The translations under genes were made by a program, and so were the position numbers. DNA of 64,000 nucleotides from Phallusia fumigata (taxonomy: Eukaryota > Chordata > Ascidiacea > Phlebobranchia > Ascidiidae). The DNA is taken from NCBI GenBank assembly GCA_008931825.1, contig QXVZ01001028.1:1-64000 (forward strand), written 5' to 3'. The notes under the pieces were generated by a model. That model saw only the letters and a list, made by a program, of their open reading frames with translations. It did no database searches and was not told the origin of the DNA. Positions 11,357-23,982 of the stretch are shown one piece after another; positions within the stretch are counted from its first letter, which is position 1; each line of letters begins with the position of its first letter.

Positions 11357-14300
11357 TTTCAGATATATACCTATTTCATATCTGCTTCATAATAAACAGC
11401 TTAACTGATATTAATTTTTTATACACATGGTACAGAAAATTTTTGATAACCAACAACAGGTGCATTTGCGCCATTTTGCTTGGTTGGTGCACCTTTACAT
11501 CACTTCATGCACCTGCATTGTAGTTGAGTTTAGTCTCACCAAAAGACTGCGAAGAAACAAATTCAGACTAGAGCTCAGTCTGTAAAATGATGGTAGTGGC
11601 GGTCGTTATTGCACTACTGTCGAAAGTCCTATTTATTATTTTGAACATAATAATGAAGTTAGAATCACAAACTGCCTGCCTTACTGCTTCTGACATGCAA
11701 TAAGATGATTCAACACATGTCAAATAAAGGTGGAGATCAGTTTCTATTTCGATCAATTGTATTTGGCCTTTCAGTTAACTAATAAAAGTTGTACATCCCA
11801 GACTTAGAGATCAAGGTAATTTTTGATAGACATATGAGGTCAGCATTCAGCAATATGGTTACACCCTATTGCAAAGCACTTTAGTTTTTGGAAATTGAGA
11901 AAGAATAAACCCAACTTCCCAGTTTGCAATTCCAATTTCTCGGCAGAAGGCGTTAAAAAAATGCTTTTCATCTTCTTTAATTTACGCCATAACTATAGAG
12001 TTAATCACTGTGGACATTTCCTTTTTCCCAAACCGTCAACATTTAAAAGTTCATCACAACAGTTTTCGATAAAGTCCAGCGCTTAAATTCACTCATCACG
12101 TTGGTTGCAATGATATAGCAATGATTAACCTAAACTCTAAGTGCTTAAACCTTGAAGTGCTATGGTAAAAGTACTTTCTGTTTTGCTTAATCACCTTCTG
12201 CTTAATAAACACCTTCTAGTTCTAAGCCTTACCATACTTCACTCCAAAATAACAAACCCGCACCGGCAAAACTCGTTTAGAGGGGAAGAAAAGTTTCGTT
12301 TCAAAGAAAACCTGATTTGTGACGCAAAACTTACCAAGTTTAGAATTTTTCGACCTTATCCGGTTGACATTCGACTAGCAACAGCCTGTAACAACACACT
12401 AATGTTCGAGAATGGTCATGTAAAAATACAATTAAATTGTAATCACATGGCTTTGTCATCGTTTTATTCGATTTCAAATTTAAAGATCCTGTGCGAATAA
12501 TGTTTTCCTTCAAAAAAATCGGTTAGGATCCAGTGGATGATTGCTGCGTGCATATTCATAAATACGAGAAATCGGACGAAATTACGGGGCATAAACGAAC
12601 TAAAACGGTCTACAAGTAAAAAAGGAACATCAATGTAGCATCGACTGTATGTTATACAAATGTCCATTTAAATGTGGGGCCTGCCTTTGAGTATTACGCA
12701 ACGTGAATGTTCAGGAAACCCTGTTTCTTGTCCCTTTGCCGCTCTCACATCCTACCCCTTTAAATGTGTATGTTATGTTTAGTGCGTACATATTATATAT
12801 TTAGAACTATAAAAGTAGATGCAATTAAAAAACAGGAAAAGTTTTTTATCACACGCCAGTTATTAACCATGTGTGGTACGTTGGAAAAACACTAGTTACC
12901 CCCAACAAGATGCAGTAGATTAATTTATTATATTTGGTGCTCGTATCGCATATACGACGAGTAAAATTAATGATAAAGATCAGTAAAATATCTTAAAACC
13001 CTTGCTTAAAAAATGATCAGATGTAAGTTTTGTTTCTAATCTGTGTGACTGTACAAAAATCCGTAGTGTTGACGACAAACAATTAAGATGCGTACAAAAA
13101 ATATTGTGCCTTGGGCGCGCTGCATATCGTGTTGTTGCCGTGGGTAACAGTCACTTAATCGCAGACAGGCATTTCCTGTGCAAAAATATTCTATTCACAT
13201 ACATGTCCCCATAAAATGCAAGAACATGCAGAAAACGTGGGATGCGTCTAAAGATTTTCACCAAGCAAACCTGAAAATCCTTTTTTGCCAAACGAACGTC
13301 TGTCTGCGATAACGCTACCGTTGCGTGTGTTTAAACTTCCCTTTTTACAGTTCAAATGCGCGTTAAAAAAAATTCAAACCTAACATGCATCTGTTTGTTT
13401 CCGCTGTTATTCCATTAGGCGGAACAAAATTGCGTTCATATTGAATTCGCCGTTGTGTTACCTGTTCAATATGCAGTAAACCTCGGTTAAAATCCGAATT
13501 TTCTCCTAGTTCGGCTAAAACTAAATGCACAAATGATTTGTATTGTTTTTTTCCAATAAAAAGGCCGTATTTTCTGCTTTAGAAAGGTGCATTCGTACAT
13601 ACTCATTCACAAAAATTTTACTGTTAAGATACTTGCTTTACTGCACTGTGCTCCACGTTCACGGTCCGCTACATTCTACAACATTGCAACATGGTAAACA
13701 CTTGGCAGACTAACAGCCATTACCGCGCGTATGACGTAACAGTCGTTCGTCACGTTTGTCGTCCGATGCTTTTTGGGTATCGAGTGCGCAAGTTCATAAC
13801 GTATCAATAAATTCGTTCTTTTTTAAAGGAATTGTGTCATTGCTGGTTCACTAATATATTCCATTGTGTTGATTTTCTGATCAACCACTATCTAGCTAAT
13901 GTCAGGCGTAAAACAACTAAAACGTTTTGGAAAAAACGTCTTTGCCTAATTCGGACAATTTTGGTGAGCGATTGGCCAAGGTTTACTGTGTGTTACTTTC
14001 GTTTTGTCTGTTTTCATTGTTAGTTAAAAAATTTGGTTTAGGTTTGAAAGTTGGCGAATGCAATTTGGATCAAGCAAACGGTTTTTGTTGGTTTAAACGT
14101 ATAGCAGTATGGGGCCTAAATTTCCTGTTTGGGTTTTCACTTTTGCAACGAAATTGAAACCCACAGCCATGTGCGCTTTTCAGATAACGGACATCTTGTC
14201 GGTATATCGTTTACAACCCACTGAAGCTCGTGGTCTAGACTAGAAAAATCCAGCATATGTGCACAAATGCACAATATAGATCTGTGGGATTCTAATCTCA

Positions 14301-15161
14301 AAATATTTAACTTTGGGATATGTATTTGAAAGTTCTTCTTATCGGGTATTTAAATTCGAAAATAAATGTTGTTAGCAATTAACAGTAAAACCATATAATT
14401 TACCTAACCATTTTAGAATTTTCTTCACGAAAACAACAAAATTTATTTTTGCTTCATTTTGCTAAGTTGCTTATAATATATGTGGAATAGTTGTAAAAGC
14501 ATGCAATAAATGAAAAAAGAGGAAAAACGACACCCTTCCAACGCGCAGAATCATATCTTCACACAAATTGCAAGAAAAAATAGAATACAATTAAAAAACA
14601 ATTGTTTGATATTATGTGCCCCTCCATATGCGCAACACGGCCAGGTGTGTCGTGATCGACTTTAAGCTAATTGTTTCCGACACAATAGTGGATGTGTCGT
14701 GTAAGTCCTTATTCATTGGCGTGTTGTTGTTTGGGGAGTGAAATTCACTGTGTCACAGGTTTCCTGCATGTTAACAAGGATTATTACCGTGTTAATTAGG
14801 AAGTACCAAACCTATCGGGAGGACCAAATCAACGCCATGACATCACTGTTTCGACTTGTAGAGCTCCCCGCAACAAATCCCACATGACACACCATTAATA
14901 AGTCAGTACGGTCGGCTTGTAAAAAGCATTTCGCATTTGCAATCAACAAAATTTTTGTCTCACGGGCAGCAAACAGCCGTTCCAAGCCTATACGCAGAAT
15001 GACACTAAACTCTTAATTTATTTGTTCCTTTTCGTTTTGGTAATACATTTTGGACATTGTAACCAACAAAACATTCGATTTTGTCTTCTATTGAGACCTG
15101 TAGACAATTGTCGGGTGTGCATGTAGTAAAGCATTGATCCCAGTTAATCTTTTCAATTGCT
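11357..15161. other. Intergenic region upstream of the Cas-family gene
   Basis: About 3.8 kb lying 5' of the Cas-family gene and 3' of the small membrane-protein gene, both on the minus strand. The stretch around 13050-13800 is richer in CG dinucleotides than its surroundings and could hold a promoter or an untranslated first exon of the Cas gene. I could not support any coding exon, RNA gene or repeat family here. Confidence 0.5.
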
Positions 15162-16027
15162 TCAATATGAAGTGAGGTGCACCGTCGCCGTCGAACGAAA
15201 AGTGTTGCAGGAATGACACGCAGACGTCTAAAGAATAAATGTGTTTATGACATACAGCTGTGATTCTCAAACTCTGCGTCGTTTCATTTCTCTAAGGGAG
15301 CCGCACCGTTTCGTAGCTTTTTGTTTTTGTATCAATAAACACAATTTTGATAACGATCGTCTTTATTAAATTCTTATCGCTGGTGCGTCGAAAGTCCAAC
15401 CAACTTTTCTAAAAGCGTCACATCAAAAAAGTATTCTATGCAAAAAATATACAAAACGTTAATCTAACAATAAACTATTTTATTACGAATCGTACATTAA
15501 AGGTATTTGATGAATATACTGGCTTGCGATCTTTTCCTAATTTTTACAAAACTACAAACTTACCTGAGAATATTGATGTGGGCTTCTGGAAATGTATTTA
15601 ATCGGCTTTTGCCTTTTGTGTTGAAGGTATCGCTTGTAATTTTGTCTGTTGTTCCATGCTTCCAAGCCGTTCTTGAAACACCACAACACGAACAAAAAGC
15701 CAAAGACCACAACTGCCACCAGCAGAACGATCATAGCGGTTCCATGCATGCTGTAATAGAAAATGTTGTTTAAACATTGTTTTGTCAAAGATTTCACCAA
15801 CATTAATTGATGTGTGCTATCACTTTTACAGTATCACTTTTACGGACCCCTAGGGGACCGCGGGCCCCACTTTTTGAATCACTGGTTTGTATCGCAGACA
15901 AACCAAACTCATATATTTCCTTACTAACAGCGCAAAACTTTCATCCAAAAACTCACTCTTCATGTTTTTCGTTTACTCCCTCGCTGAGCTGAGTGTCGTC
16001 TTGGTGCGAGCTCCGTTCAAAATGCAT
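15162..16027 (-). CDS. Small single-pass membrane protein, 107 residues, three exons, family unknown
   Basis: Exons 16027-15957 (ATG at 16027, donor GTGAGT), 15750-15564 (acceptor TTACAG, donor GTAAGT) and 15227-15162 (acceptor TTTAG, stop TGA) join in consistent phases (2, 0) into one 107-codon frame. The product has a polar 25-residue N-terminus (starts MHFERSSHQDDTQ), one strong transmembrane helix at about residues 28-48 (AMIVLLVAVVVFGFLFVLWC), a very basic juxtamembrane stretch (NYKRYLQHKRQKPIK) and a short Ser/Thr/Cys-containing tail. No signal peptide is evident; positive-inside reasoning puts the C-terminus in the cytosol. I do not recognise the family. It is divergent from the next gene with 0.9 kb between the starts, so the promoters may be shared. 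Three matching splice phases make a real gene likely. Confidence 0.65.
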
Positions 16028-16966
16028 ATTTGACATTCTGCTTACTGAAAACAATCTGCAATTTTATTGCCGGGAAGACCTATGGGCAGGAGGTATAAGG
16101 TTAGGTTTTTTTACGATAATTTACTACACCCAACTGTTTTTTGAGAAAAAAAAGTATTTTTCATTTATATTTATCCAACAATCTACTGACAGTCACCTTA
16201 CTTTAAAGGATTTCCGGCGTGTTATCGCCTGTACCGCTATAATCCGTATTCGTCAACATCCGAAATCTCAACAATGGTTATGGTTCATTATTCGATGAAT
16301 CAATGAAATCGATGTCTTTTTTCACAGCATTACTGTAAAATCAATATTCATTGCTCCTGCGATGCAGTTGACTAGATCTGTGCAAAGTCGATTGACACGT
16401 CAACAACGAGTAGAAAATCCAACTTATTTCACATACCTTTGCGATGGCTACTTTTTAATTTTTTTATTTGTCTTTCATTTTTGAGTATCTTGCTACTTGA
16501 GAAATACTGTTTGTAAAAATTAACATAGGAAATAAAAATTTACGAGTGACTTTTTTAAAAAAAAACGTTGTTTTCGCAAATGCTATTTGTTTGAATTTTT
16601 AAACATAAATTTACCAGTCCCAATATCAACCTAATATTATAATCAAGATTGTCTATTTCCACGATTGGGAAAGCTGTTAAAGCACCAGCTAAATTATATT
16701 CTCACACATGCATTGCAGTAACACAGCTTGCTCATGTGATTCTTATCTGCAGACGAACCATGGGTATTTAAGTTATTAAATCCACCCACAAATACCCATG
16801 TCACAGTCAGTTCAGCAATTTCGTACACGACTGTTGTTAGGATCATCAAATCAGAAAATATTGTTTGCAGTTGCCAAGCATTTAGGGTTTGTTACGTCAT
16901 AATAGGCAATAGTAATTACTAAATAGGAATCAACATTAAGCGAATCAGGCATTGCAAAGGGGTAGA
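16028..16966. promoter_or_regulatory. Shared upstream region of two divergent genes
   Basis: The small membrane-protein gene starts at 16027 (-) and the 357-residue gene at 16967 (+), leaving 939 bp for both 5' UTRs and promoters. It contains a perfect 11-bp inverted repeat, CATGGGTATTT at 16759-16769 and AAATACCCATG at 16790-16800, with a 20-bp spacer. That could be a regulatory palindrome or chance. No clear TATA box can be assigned. Confidence 0.35.
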
Positions 16967-19900
16967 ATGGAGTGCAGGTCAACACCGGTGTGTCGGAATT
17001 TGTTTGATCCAAGCAAACAATCGCAAGACGAGGAAGATTTCCCTGATCCAGATTTGTTGAGAGATTTGCACCAGGATGACATCAGAATTCTGGAAGATTT
17101 AATTTTGCGATTTTCAATCGGTAAGTCGTGTTTTTGAATAAAAAAGAAAGATTATTTAAAGATGTCAAACGTATTTATGTAGTTTTACCGGGGGGTCGTT
17201 CACATTTGAGTTGAGTTGAGTTAAGTTTGCTTGGTCAAAGAAAACATAGCGATGCAATAGCACTAAATCAAACACCAGACCAAAAATTAGCTGCGCAACG
17301 TTAAATCGTTGTGAGACGCAAAAAGGAGCGCAATTGGCGGAGCTAAACCGGAATTTAATCTGATTTGCAAGTCTTTTTGGAAGTCTTTAACTGAATAAAA
17401 TTGTGTTGTGTCCAGGTAAACCACTTCCTGCTATTACGTTGGACAGATGTATTGACAGTTTTCAGGAAGCACAAGCGTTGCTGCTCCAAGAAAAATATGG
17501 TTTTGCGATTGCACGATTCAAAAACATTGTGGAGTTTGCACAGGTTGAGAAACTTTGTTAAATTAATAAAGGGACAGCGAGAAAAAGAAAAATGTCAAAT
17601 AAGTAGTAATACGATTCAATTTCAAGCTAACTTGTTAAAAACTACTATTATATGACCCCAAATCGACGTACGTGTTACATAACATTGCTATAGTGNGCTT
17701 ATTTCCCAAAGCACAAAACTTTAGAGCGAATATATGAGAACAACACATAATAACCATGCTAACCGCTAGTTAGGGTAATCGCACAGCGTTCCAAGGTTTG
17801 GGGGTTCGAAACCTTGCCACCTCTACTTTATGTAATCTGAGTGGATGTGCCACTTACCTACAGAGTTAAGTTTGAAAGTTGCTCAATGGTTAGCAGAAAT
17901 TTGACTCACCTGTGTCTGGGAAGTGGTACATCGCGACAAGAAATAACAGCATCCATTTATTGGCAGCCATTCTTTTCAAACACAGCAAATTTTCCAGGCT
18001 TATCACCGGCACAGCAATTATGGATTTTTATGTCGTGGTTATTGTTTTGTGCTGGTGACATCAAAAGGCATTAATTAACTAGAAAAATGATGTTTTGATG
18101 TCACAATGTTCGGCTCGCATTCTGTTTGGGCTTCACTCCATCCCAAGCAGAAATTTATCTCCGGGCCGTGTCTAAATACGTACGGCGTACCGAACCATTC
18201 ACGTCAGGCCCGAACATGCCCGCCGTGCCTCAACCTTATTAGTACGCACGGGAGAGGGTTGACATTGAAACACCCCCATACATGGGGCGTTTGTCAGGAT
18301 CATGTTTGGCCCATCTACGTACCGCACGTACGGCCAAAGAATATATCCTTGTCTGGCACATGTCTGACAGATCCATGTTTTTTGGATCGTTGCGCCCTAT
18401 TTAAACTAGCATGGTCCGAACACCTGCCTTGTCAGTTTTTTCTTTGGGCTTACCGCACGTGTACCGGCCCTGAAGTTTCCACTCACTCAGTGATAGTTTT
18501 TCGAATTTTATTAGTTTAGATGCGAACGAAAAAAAAACGAAATAAATAAATAAACGAAATATACGCTTACTGGACATTCGACACACAGTGATCCGTTGAA
18601 CTATCGCCGGTATCACCGCCGACTGTTTCAGTGGTGTATGACTTGGATGTGTCATATTGCGAGCGTCGCGCGTTTTTCGTGAAATAATGTTTTCCCGTTG
18701 ATAAATGTCCATTGTACAAGGCGTTTAAGACTTCGCATCGCTAAACTGAGTTGATCGTGTGTAGCGTGAAAAGCGAAGACACCTGAGGACACAACAAAAA
18801 CTTAAGTATTTTTTCAGACTGTTCCACAGTTTAAATACTTTCACATGTACAGCTTTCACCACCCATAACTGTATGTTAAAAAATTAAATCCCCTGTAACG
18901 AAAATGTATGTGCGTTTCTTACCTAAAAGTGAAGCAAATAGCGCATGCTTTCAGAGGCATGTTTTCTTTCCTCGTCTCGCTGGTCCTTCACCACTGCTGT
19001 AAAGTTCTTCGAAGACCATTTATTTCCATTTTAACGACTTTGACCATTCAGTTTTATTCTTAAACACAGAGGGTCACAATTAACAAATAAAACTATAACT
19101 TTAAACAAATGAAGGTACAAATTAATTATTAAACGTCTACATTATACTGCCAGTAAATAGGCTTACAAAAGTTAAACAACAGGTGCTTACCGGTTTAGAA
19201 ATGCACAAGTCCATGTCCAGCACCGGGGAATACTTAGATGCATAGCAGTAGCAGTAGCCTAATATTTATACCAATTTGTGTACTTCAAAAACAAACATAA
19301 TCGATTAACCAACGTTTACATGCTGCCTCTAGAACTTTCGCTATCGAACACAAGGCAGTCATGCAGCCAGGTCACACCACGCACTGCCCGATTTCTTTTT
19401 TCACCGTCCTTTAGCCAATAACAGCGTGGAACTTGAGCGCGCCTTTGTTTAAAAGTTAGACAACGGCGCGAAAAGGGAGAGCAAAACTTCAAGGGCATGA
19501 TTGATCGACGTGTCAAAATACCGCGATAGTCGGCATCGGCTCCCAACGGGGTGCGTCCATTACGCTCGAAGCTTAACTCCTTCAGTAGAAAATAGTCTAG
19601 TAACTAAAAACAAGTTGGGCGTACTAATCATGCAATTTCTCCAAAATGACAGCTTAAACCCACGAAAATTTTAATTGTTCGTTGTGGAAGTACATGTTTT
19701 GTGCCAAAGTGACGTAATACACGATAGTACTACATTAACAAATGTGGTTTTTAATTAAAGTCGAAGACTATATAGCCCAAATATTTTGTCAACCCAAAAT
19801 AGAATAGTATCCTATGTTGGTTCACAAGTCTTAACACAAAAAACGTGCAACTGATAAATAAAATATTACGTCACAACTCGAAACCTTACTTATAAAAATA

Positions 19901-22064
19901 ACAAAGATTCAGTTTCGCGCAGTTCACAAATAACTCTTCGAACACCGTGCATAATCGTACCGTGGCCAAACTTGGTATTTCCTATCATAAACCTTTGCAC
20001 CAGACCGCCATTGATTTTCGGACAAACGCGGTGTATGGTTTTTCCGAGTAAGGGCCAGGCACGGAAATACCATCGACAAACCTTACTTACATGCAAGGGA
20101 GTACTGTGGGGGCGCCGACCATCGGCCGGTCAGTACATACACCAGAGATTATCGTTGGTGAAAGACAAACGGCCTGGCATAAGTGGTAGATAATTTCTGA
20201 TTGGGATACGTCAATATAACTTGTTTACAAAAAGAGGGTTAGAACTAAATACCAACCATAATTATCTGCCAAACGTCAACTTTTTTGCATTATTTTTAAA
20301 TTTTGGCCACATGCCTACTCTCCCAACAATGAGAATTTTGGGTTTGCAACAAGCAAGTGGTACATCTACAATTCGCAGAGTTTGCCATTTGACAACACAA
20401 CCGAGGCAATTCCAGTGGGAGGAACAGTTTTTGCGCGGGGTCTTGCTCACGAACGAATTGCATTCTGTCAACTTCGCATGGACAACGCAGTACTATGCTT
20501 GAAACACGCACACAGGTCAGTAAAAATAAGCAAGTCTTTTAATTTATTAGTCTTTTAATTTCGTTAAGGTACTGTAGTGAGCAAGAACTTTATTTCGACA
20601 AAATTTCTGCGAAATTTCTTGTGATATAAACATTTAGTGCTCAATGATACTTTTAAATTCGAAAAAGAAAATGAAACAAACTCCGGGAAGGCAAAACTTA
20701 TTTGTCACGGAACTAGCATATTAAATTTTAACGCGTCTACAACAAAACATAAACACTGTGAAAAGAAAAAACACGTAAATGTTTGTGTCATTAGGATTTT
20801 GTCATTGGTTTTAACGTCGGTTTTTGTCATTTATGAACAATATAAATAATTTTCTAATGTGCAGATCAATTGTCGAAACCCCGCATTCGACGCTTCCCCA
20901 TCTTTGGCGAGCAATCGGCCACAGGAGGCGACATTGCACGCACGAGGCGCTAAAGAGTCTCACAGTGTTCGCGGCGATCAGTGAAATAAATCCTGACGAT
21001 TGTCACTATGCCGAGCACGAACAGTGCGTCATAAACAAATATTGGAGAATAATCTTTGATGACGCCCGAACAGAAATGCCAAATATGAAGGTGAAATGTG
21101 TGGCATGCTATAAGTATTGCATTTTTTGCATTCTCTACTTCGCAGTTTCTCAAAATCACTTGTTTCCTCCCAATTGATTTGATAGACGTTTTTCATGGAA
21201 ATACGTCATCTTGCACACTTGGATAACACAGAGCAGGCGGAGGCGATGTCGGAAATGATACTTGATGTTCACCCGACATATAACGCACTCATCCATTCAG
21301 GTAGTCCATATTGGCTAAACAAAAGAATTTTAGTGGGATCCCATTTTACAGGCGACCTGATAGTGTGCGCAGTGGGAAAGTTGTGATTTTTTTGTCCGTT
21401 GTTTACGTGACTTGCAACTGAAATATTTCATTGCACTAAATCAGCTCAGTCTGCCTTGGATTTATACTCGGTTCTGGAGTTTTGGGTCGAGTTTGCGTTC
21501 CTTACCTTCTAAATGGAAGCACAGGCCCACTAACCGAATATCGAAAACAAAGGGTTGGCTCGTCTGGCATGTCCTTATGTGCCGTGACAGCACTTATCCA
21601 TGGGATTATTATTTGATGAAAAACCACTGATATCAATCCGATTGCTACTTCTCATACAATTGAAATGGTCCAAAAACATTTATACATGGTTTCTCTCTTG
21701 CGTCTAAAGGTTTTTCTGGCTCTAAGCTGAAAAACTTCGATTTTTAATAGACGCAAATTCTATTCACTGCGTTCCGGAAGAGGGAGATTCAACTTCATAT
21801 TTTTGTTCAACCTCTCACCATCGGCAAGCATTCAGTTTCCGAGATCCCGAACTCGCTGCAAGATATTTTGCGAAACTCCCAAATAATGTCGGATACGATG
21901 CAGAAGAAGACCAGACTTTCCACTGCGATTCAGCAGCCGTGCGGGAAATTTGGGAAGCTTCGAGCTTTATTAACAGCACAAACCCGAAGGTCAAACAACA
22001 TTTTGATTGTACCATATATTTTAACTTTGAGTATGGCCACACAACACTGCAACTAAAAGTGTAG
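16967..22064 (+). CDS. Unrecognised helical protein, 357 residues, six exons
   Basis: Exons 16967-17120, 17416-17543, 20379-20515, 20865-21090, 21186-21300 and 21751-22064 have GT-AG borders and phases 1,0,2,0,1 that fit exactly, giving 358 codons with stop TAG at 22062. Start ATG 16967 has a favourable context (AGAATGG). The N-terminus is acidic (QDEEDFPDPDLLRDLHQDD). The middle is alpha-helical with TPR-like spacing: Q-E-A-Q-A-L-L-L-Q-E-K-Y-G-F-A-I-A-R-F in exon 2 and VFARGLAHERIAFCQLRMDN in exon 3. The C-terminal exon is not repeat-like and ends FEYGHTTLQLKV. I cannot name a family; a TPR-like helical scaffold is an inference from the pattern of small and aromatic residues only. The second intron (17544-20378) is large and repeat-bearing. 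Confidence 0.6.
17755..17870 (+). repeat. Possible tRNA-derived SINE fragment
   Basis: Inside the 2.8-kb intron, GGTTCGAAACC (about 17801-17813) matches the RNA polymerase III B-box consensus GGTTCGANNCC. It is followed by TTGCCACCTC and a T-rich stretch, a typical tRNA-SINE arrangement. An A-box upstream is poor, so the head may be decayed. One undetermined base (n) lies nearby at 17696. Length and family are uncertain. Confidence 0.35.
18106..18510. other. GC-rich block inside a large intron
   Basis: This stretch is clearly richer in G+C and in CG and CGTAC-type words (TACGTACGGCGTACC, CCGCACGTACGGCC) than flanking DNA. It has a 137-codon open frame on the plus strand with no recognisable domain and no splice support, which I regard as chance. 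It may be an inserted sequence or a regulatory island within the intron of the 357-residue gene. Confidence 0.3.
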
Positions 22065-22329
22065 CCTTCCAAAAAATAGTTTTATTTTTCTTTATTTCAA
22101 GGCTAACCTATGCCTTGTGTGCTATTTAGCTATTTTGCAGGGATAACCTACCTTTATAAACATAGAATTATTATGTTTTTTGCGGGGAAGGGGGCATGGC
22201 CCCTCTTGCCCCACTTGACTAATCCAATGAGTGCAACGTTACATAAAATTCTTTCAACTTTGTTTATCTGGTTTATAAAAGGTAAGTCTTGAGTCGGGAA
22301 AGTCGATAAGCGAACACATTCACTACTGC

Positions 22330-23982
22330 ATGGCGTTGGTAGAAGAGCAGGAGTGGTACGAAGTCTTACTCGAGCTCGGAAGCATACAAGCTGACCTGTC
22401 CATCTTTTCGCTGTTGTCCGAGCGGGAGTGGACGCCGCGCCACGAATCAGAGGTGGACGAAACCACGAACAGAGTGACAGACATTGTGCAACTCATCGAA
22501 CGCGGATTGAAAGAAACGTCCGAGGCCAATAGCCAAATACGTAAGTTAATGCATTATGCTTCGACAAGAGACAGGCATAATAGTTTTAGGTCTGTGAAAA
22601 CGCTGCAAAATGTACTCGTTTGTGTTTTCCTGACCAAGGAACTTAAGCCACTTTGCTCCATCCCAATGGAATACAAAGACTTAATCCCACTTTTAGTCAT
22701 CACCTTGTCGACAAAAATCAAACAAAAAAATGACACAACAAACAACAGTAGGGCGGGTAGCTCGATGGTAGATTTATTGCCAGCACAGCGCATTTAGATA
22801 GACGTTGTTCCGCCTACCGAGGGTGAAAAAAGGACGAAATAAACAAACGTGACGAATATACATACAATTTTTGGTTATCAATTACTGGAGGGAGTAACCG
22901 AGCACTCATGAGTTTCGCACACACACTTGCGAGTTGCGACACCAGGCATCTGACTGAAAGGGAATTTTGCGTGAATATATTTGGCGTGGCGTGATGGTAC
23001 ATAGGAGTCGGTCACGCGGTTCAATTCAATCAACTTCCCCAGTCACATGACACTCTCGGATGACCGGCAGTAACCTCAAATTGCGACTTACCGCTAATTG
23101 TGGTGTTTGTCATTTCGAAAAAAGGACTGCCAAGATTTCACCAGTGCTGCTTTAAGGATGACAGTAAAGTTTGCATTAATAGCGTTATCGAATTGTACGA
23201 ATCGTAGCGTCATTGAATTGTTGATAACGAGCATGCCATCTATATATATATAATTGTTTACTTAAATCTTCACAGTAAGTGGGACAAAGAGCAACTCGTG
23301 TTGCATTTATTGAAGCGAAAACCAAGACAATAAAACGTAGGAAAAGCTCAGCCTTTCCGGTGGCATTTACCAGTAGCCATTTCGTTTCTGAATTACAAGA
23401 ATAGAGTGGAACAAACAATGTGACGCCAGCAATAATGAAATCTTGACATCCCAACAATCACATTGTCCTTTACGTGCAAAAACTTGCTATCTGTCCAAAG
23501 AAACCAAATAAAGGTGGCCGCCAAGGTATTCCTGGTCAGACGTTCAGCCAGACTTCTAGGTCAAGGGGTGAACACTTCGTTACGTCAAACATTGGTAGCC
23601 GACTTACGCGTGTGGACCTGTTTCTGCAGTATCACTTAAATCGACTTATAAGACAAGCGCAACAACAGCAGCTAAAAACGTTACATTATTTGTTTAATGG
23701 ATACAATGACATGCACTGGTCAAGTTCCCGGGGAATAAAGAAGCCCCTTTGTTGTGTTAAAATCTAGTACGCAATAAACGATGTACTCACATCACTACAT
23801 TCGACACAATGCACGAAGCACGTCTTGTGTCAACAGACCAAACCGTTCTCTGGCTCGAAGAGTGCGAGCGACGATTTCGATCGGGCAAATGTAAACAATC
23901 ACCGCTTCGAGACGCCGTGATTAGGCGCAGGAAGAAAACAAAAAGCCGGGGTCGAAAAGTGAAGTCGTCGCTGAAAGCTTGA
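22330..23982 (+). CDS. Unrecognised small protein with coiled N-terminus and basic tail, 118 residues
   Basis: Exon 1 is 22330-22540 (ATG 22330; donor GTAAGT after codon phase 1), exon 2 is 23837-23982 (acceptor CAACAG, stop TGA); the frames join exactly. The first 70 residues are acidic and helical (SIQADLSIFSLLSEREW, ETTNRVTDIVQLIERGLKET). The second exon continues a helix (TVLWLEECERRFRSGKCK) and ends in a strongly basic tail (RRRKKTKSRGRKVKSSLKA), which could be a nuclear-localisation or nucleic-acid-binding tail. Another open stretch at about 23480-23760 might be an extra exon but has no convincing borders. The gene follows the 357-residue gene on the same strand by 265 bp. Family unknown. 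Confidence 0.5.

Noticed and set aside
10768-11523. Plus-strand 251-codon frame
   Set aside because: It is antisense to the YxxP repeat region of the Cas-family gene, whose repetitive codons keep the opposite strand open; no domain is present.
18106-18519. 137-codon plus-strand frame in the GC-rich block
   Set aside because: High G+C makes long chance frames likely; no domain, no splice sites fitting the flanking exons, and it lies in an intron of a well-phased gene.
22741-22815. tRNA-like segment GGGCGGGTAGCTCGATGG
   Set aside because: The A-box-like start is imperfect, no B-box follows at the right distance and the acceptor stem does not pair properly.
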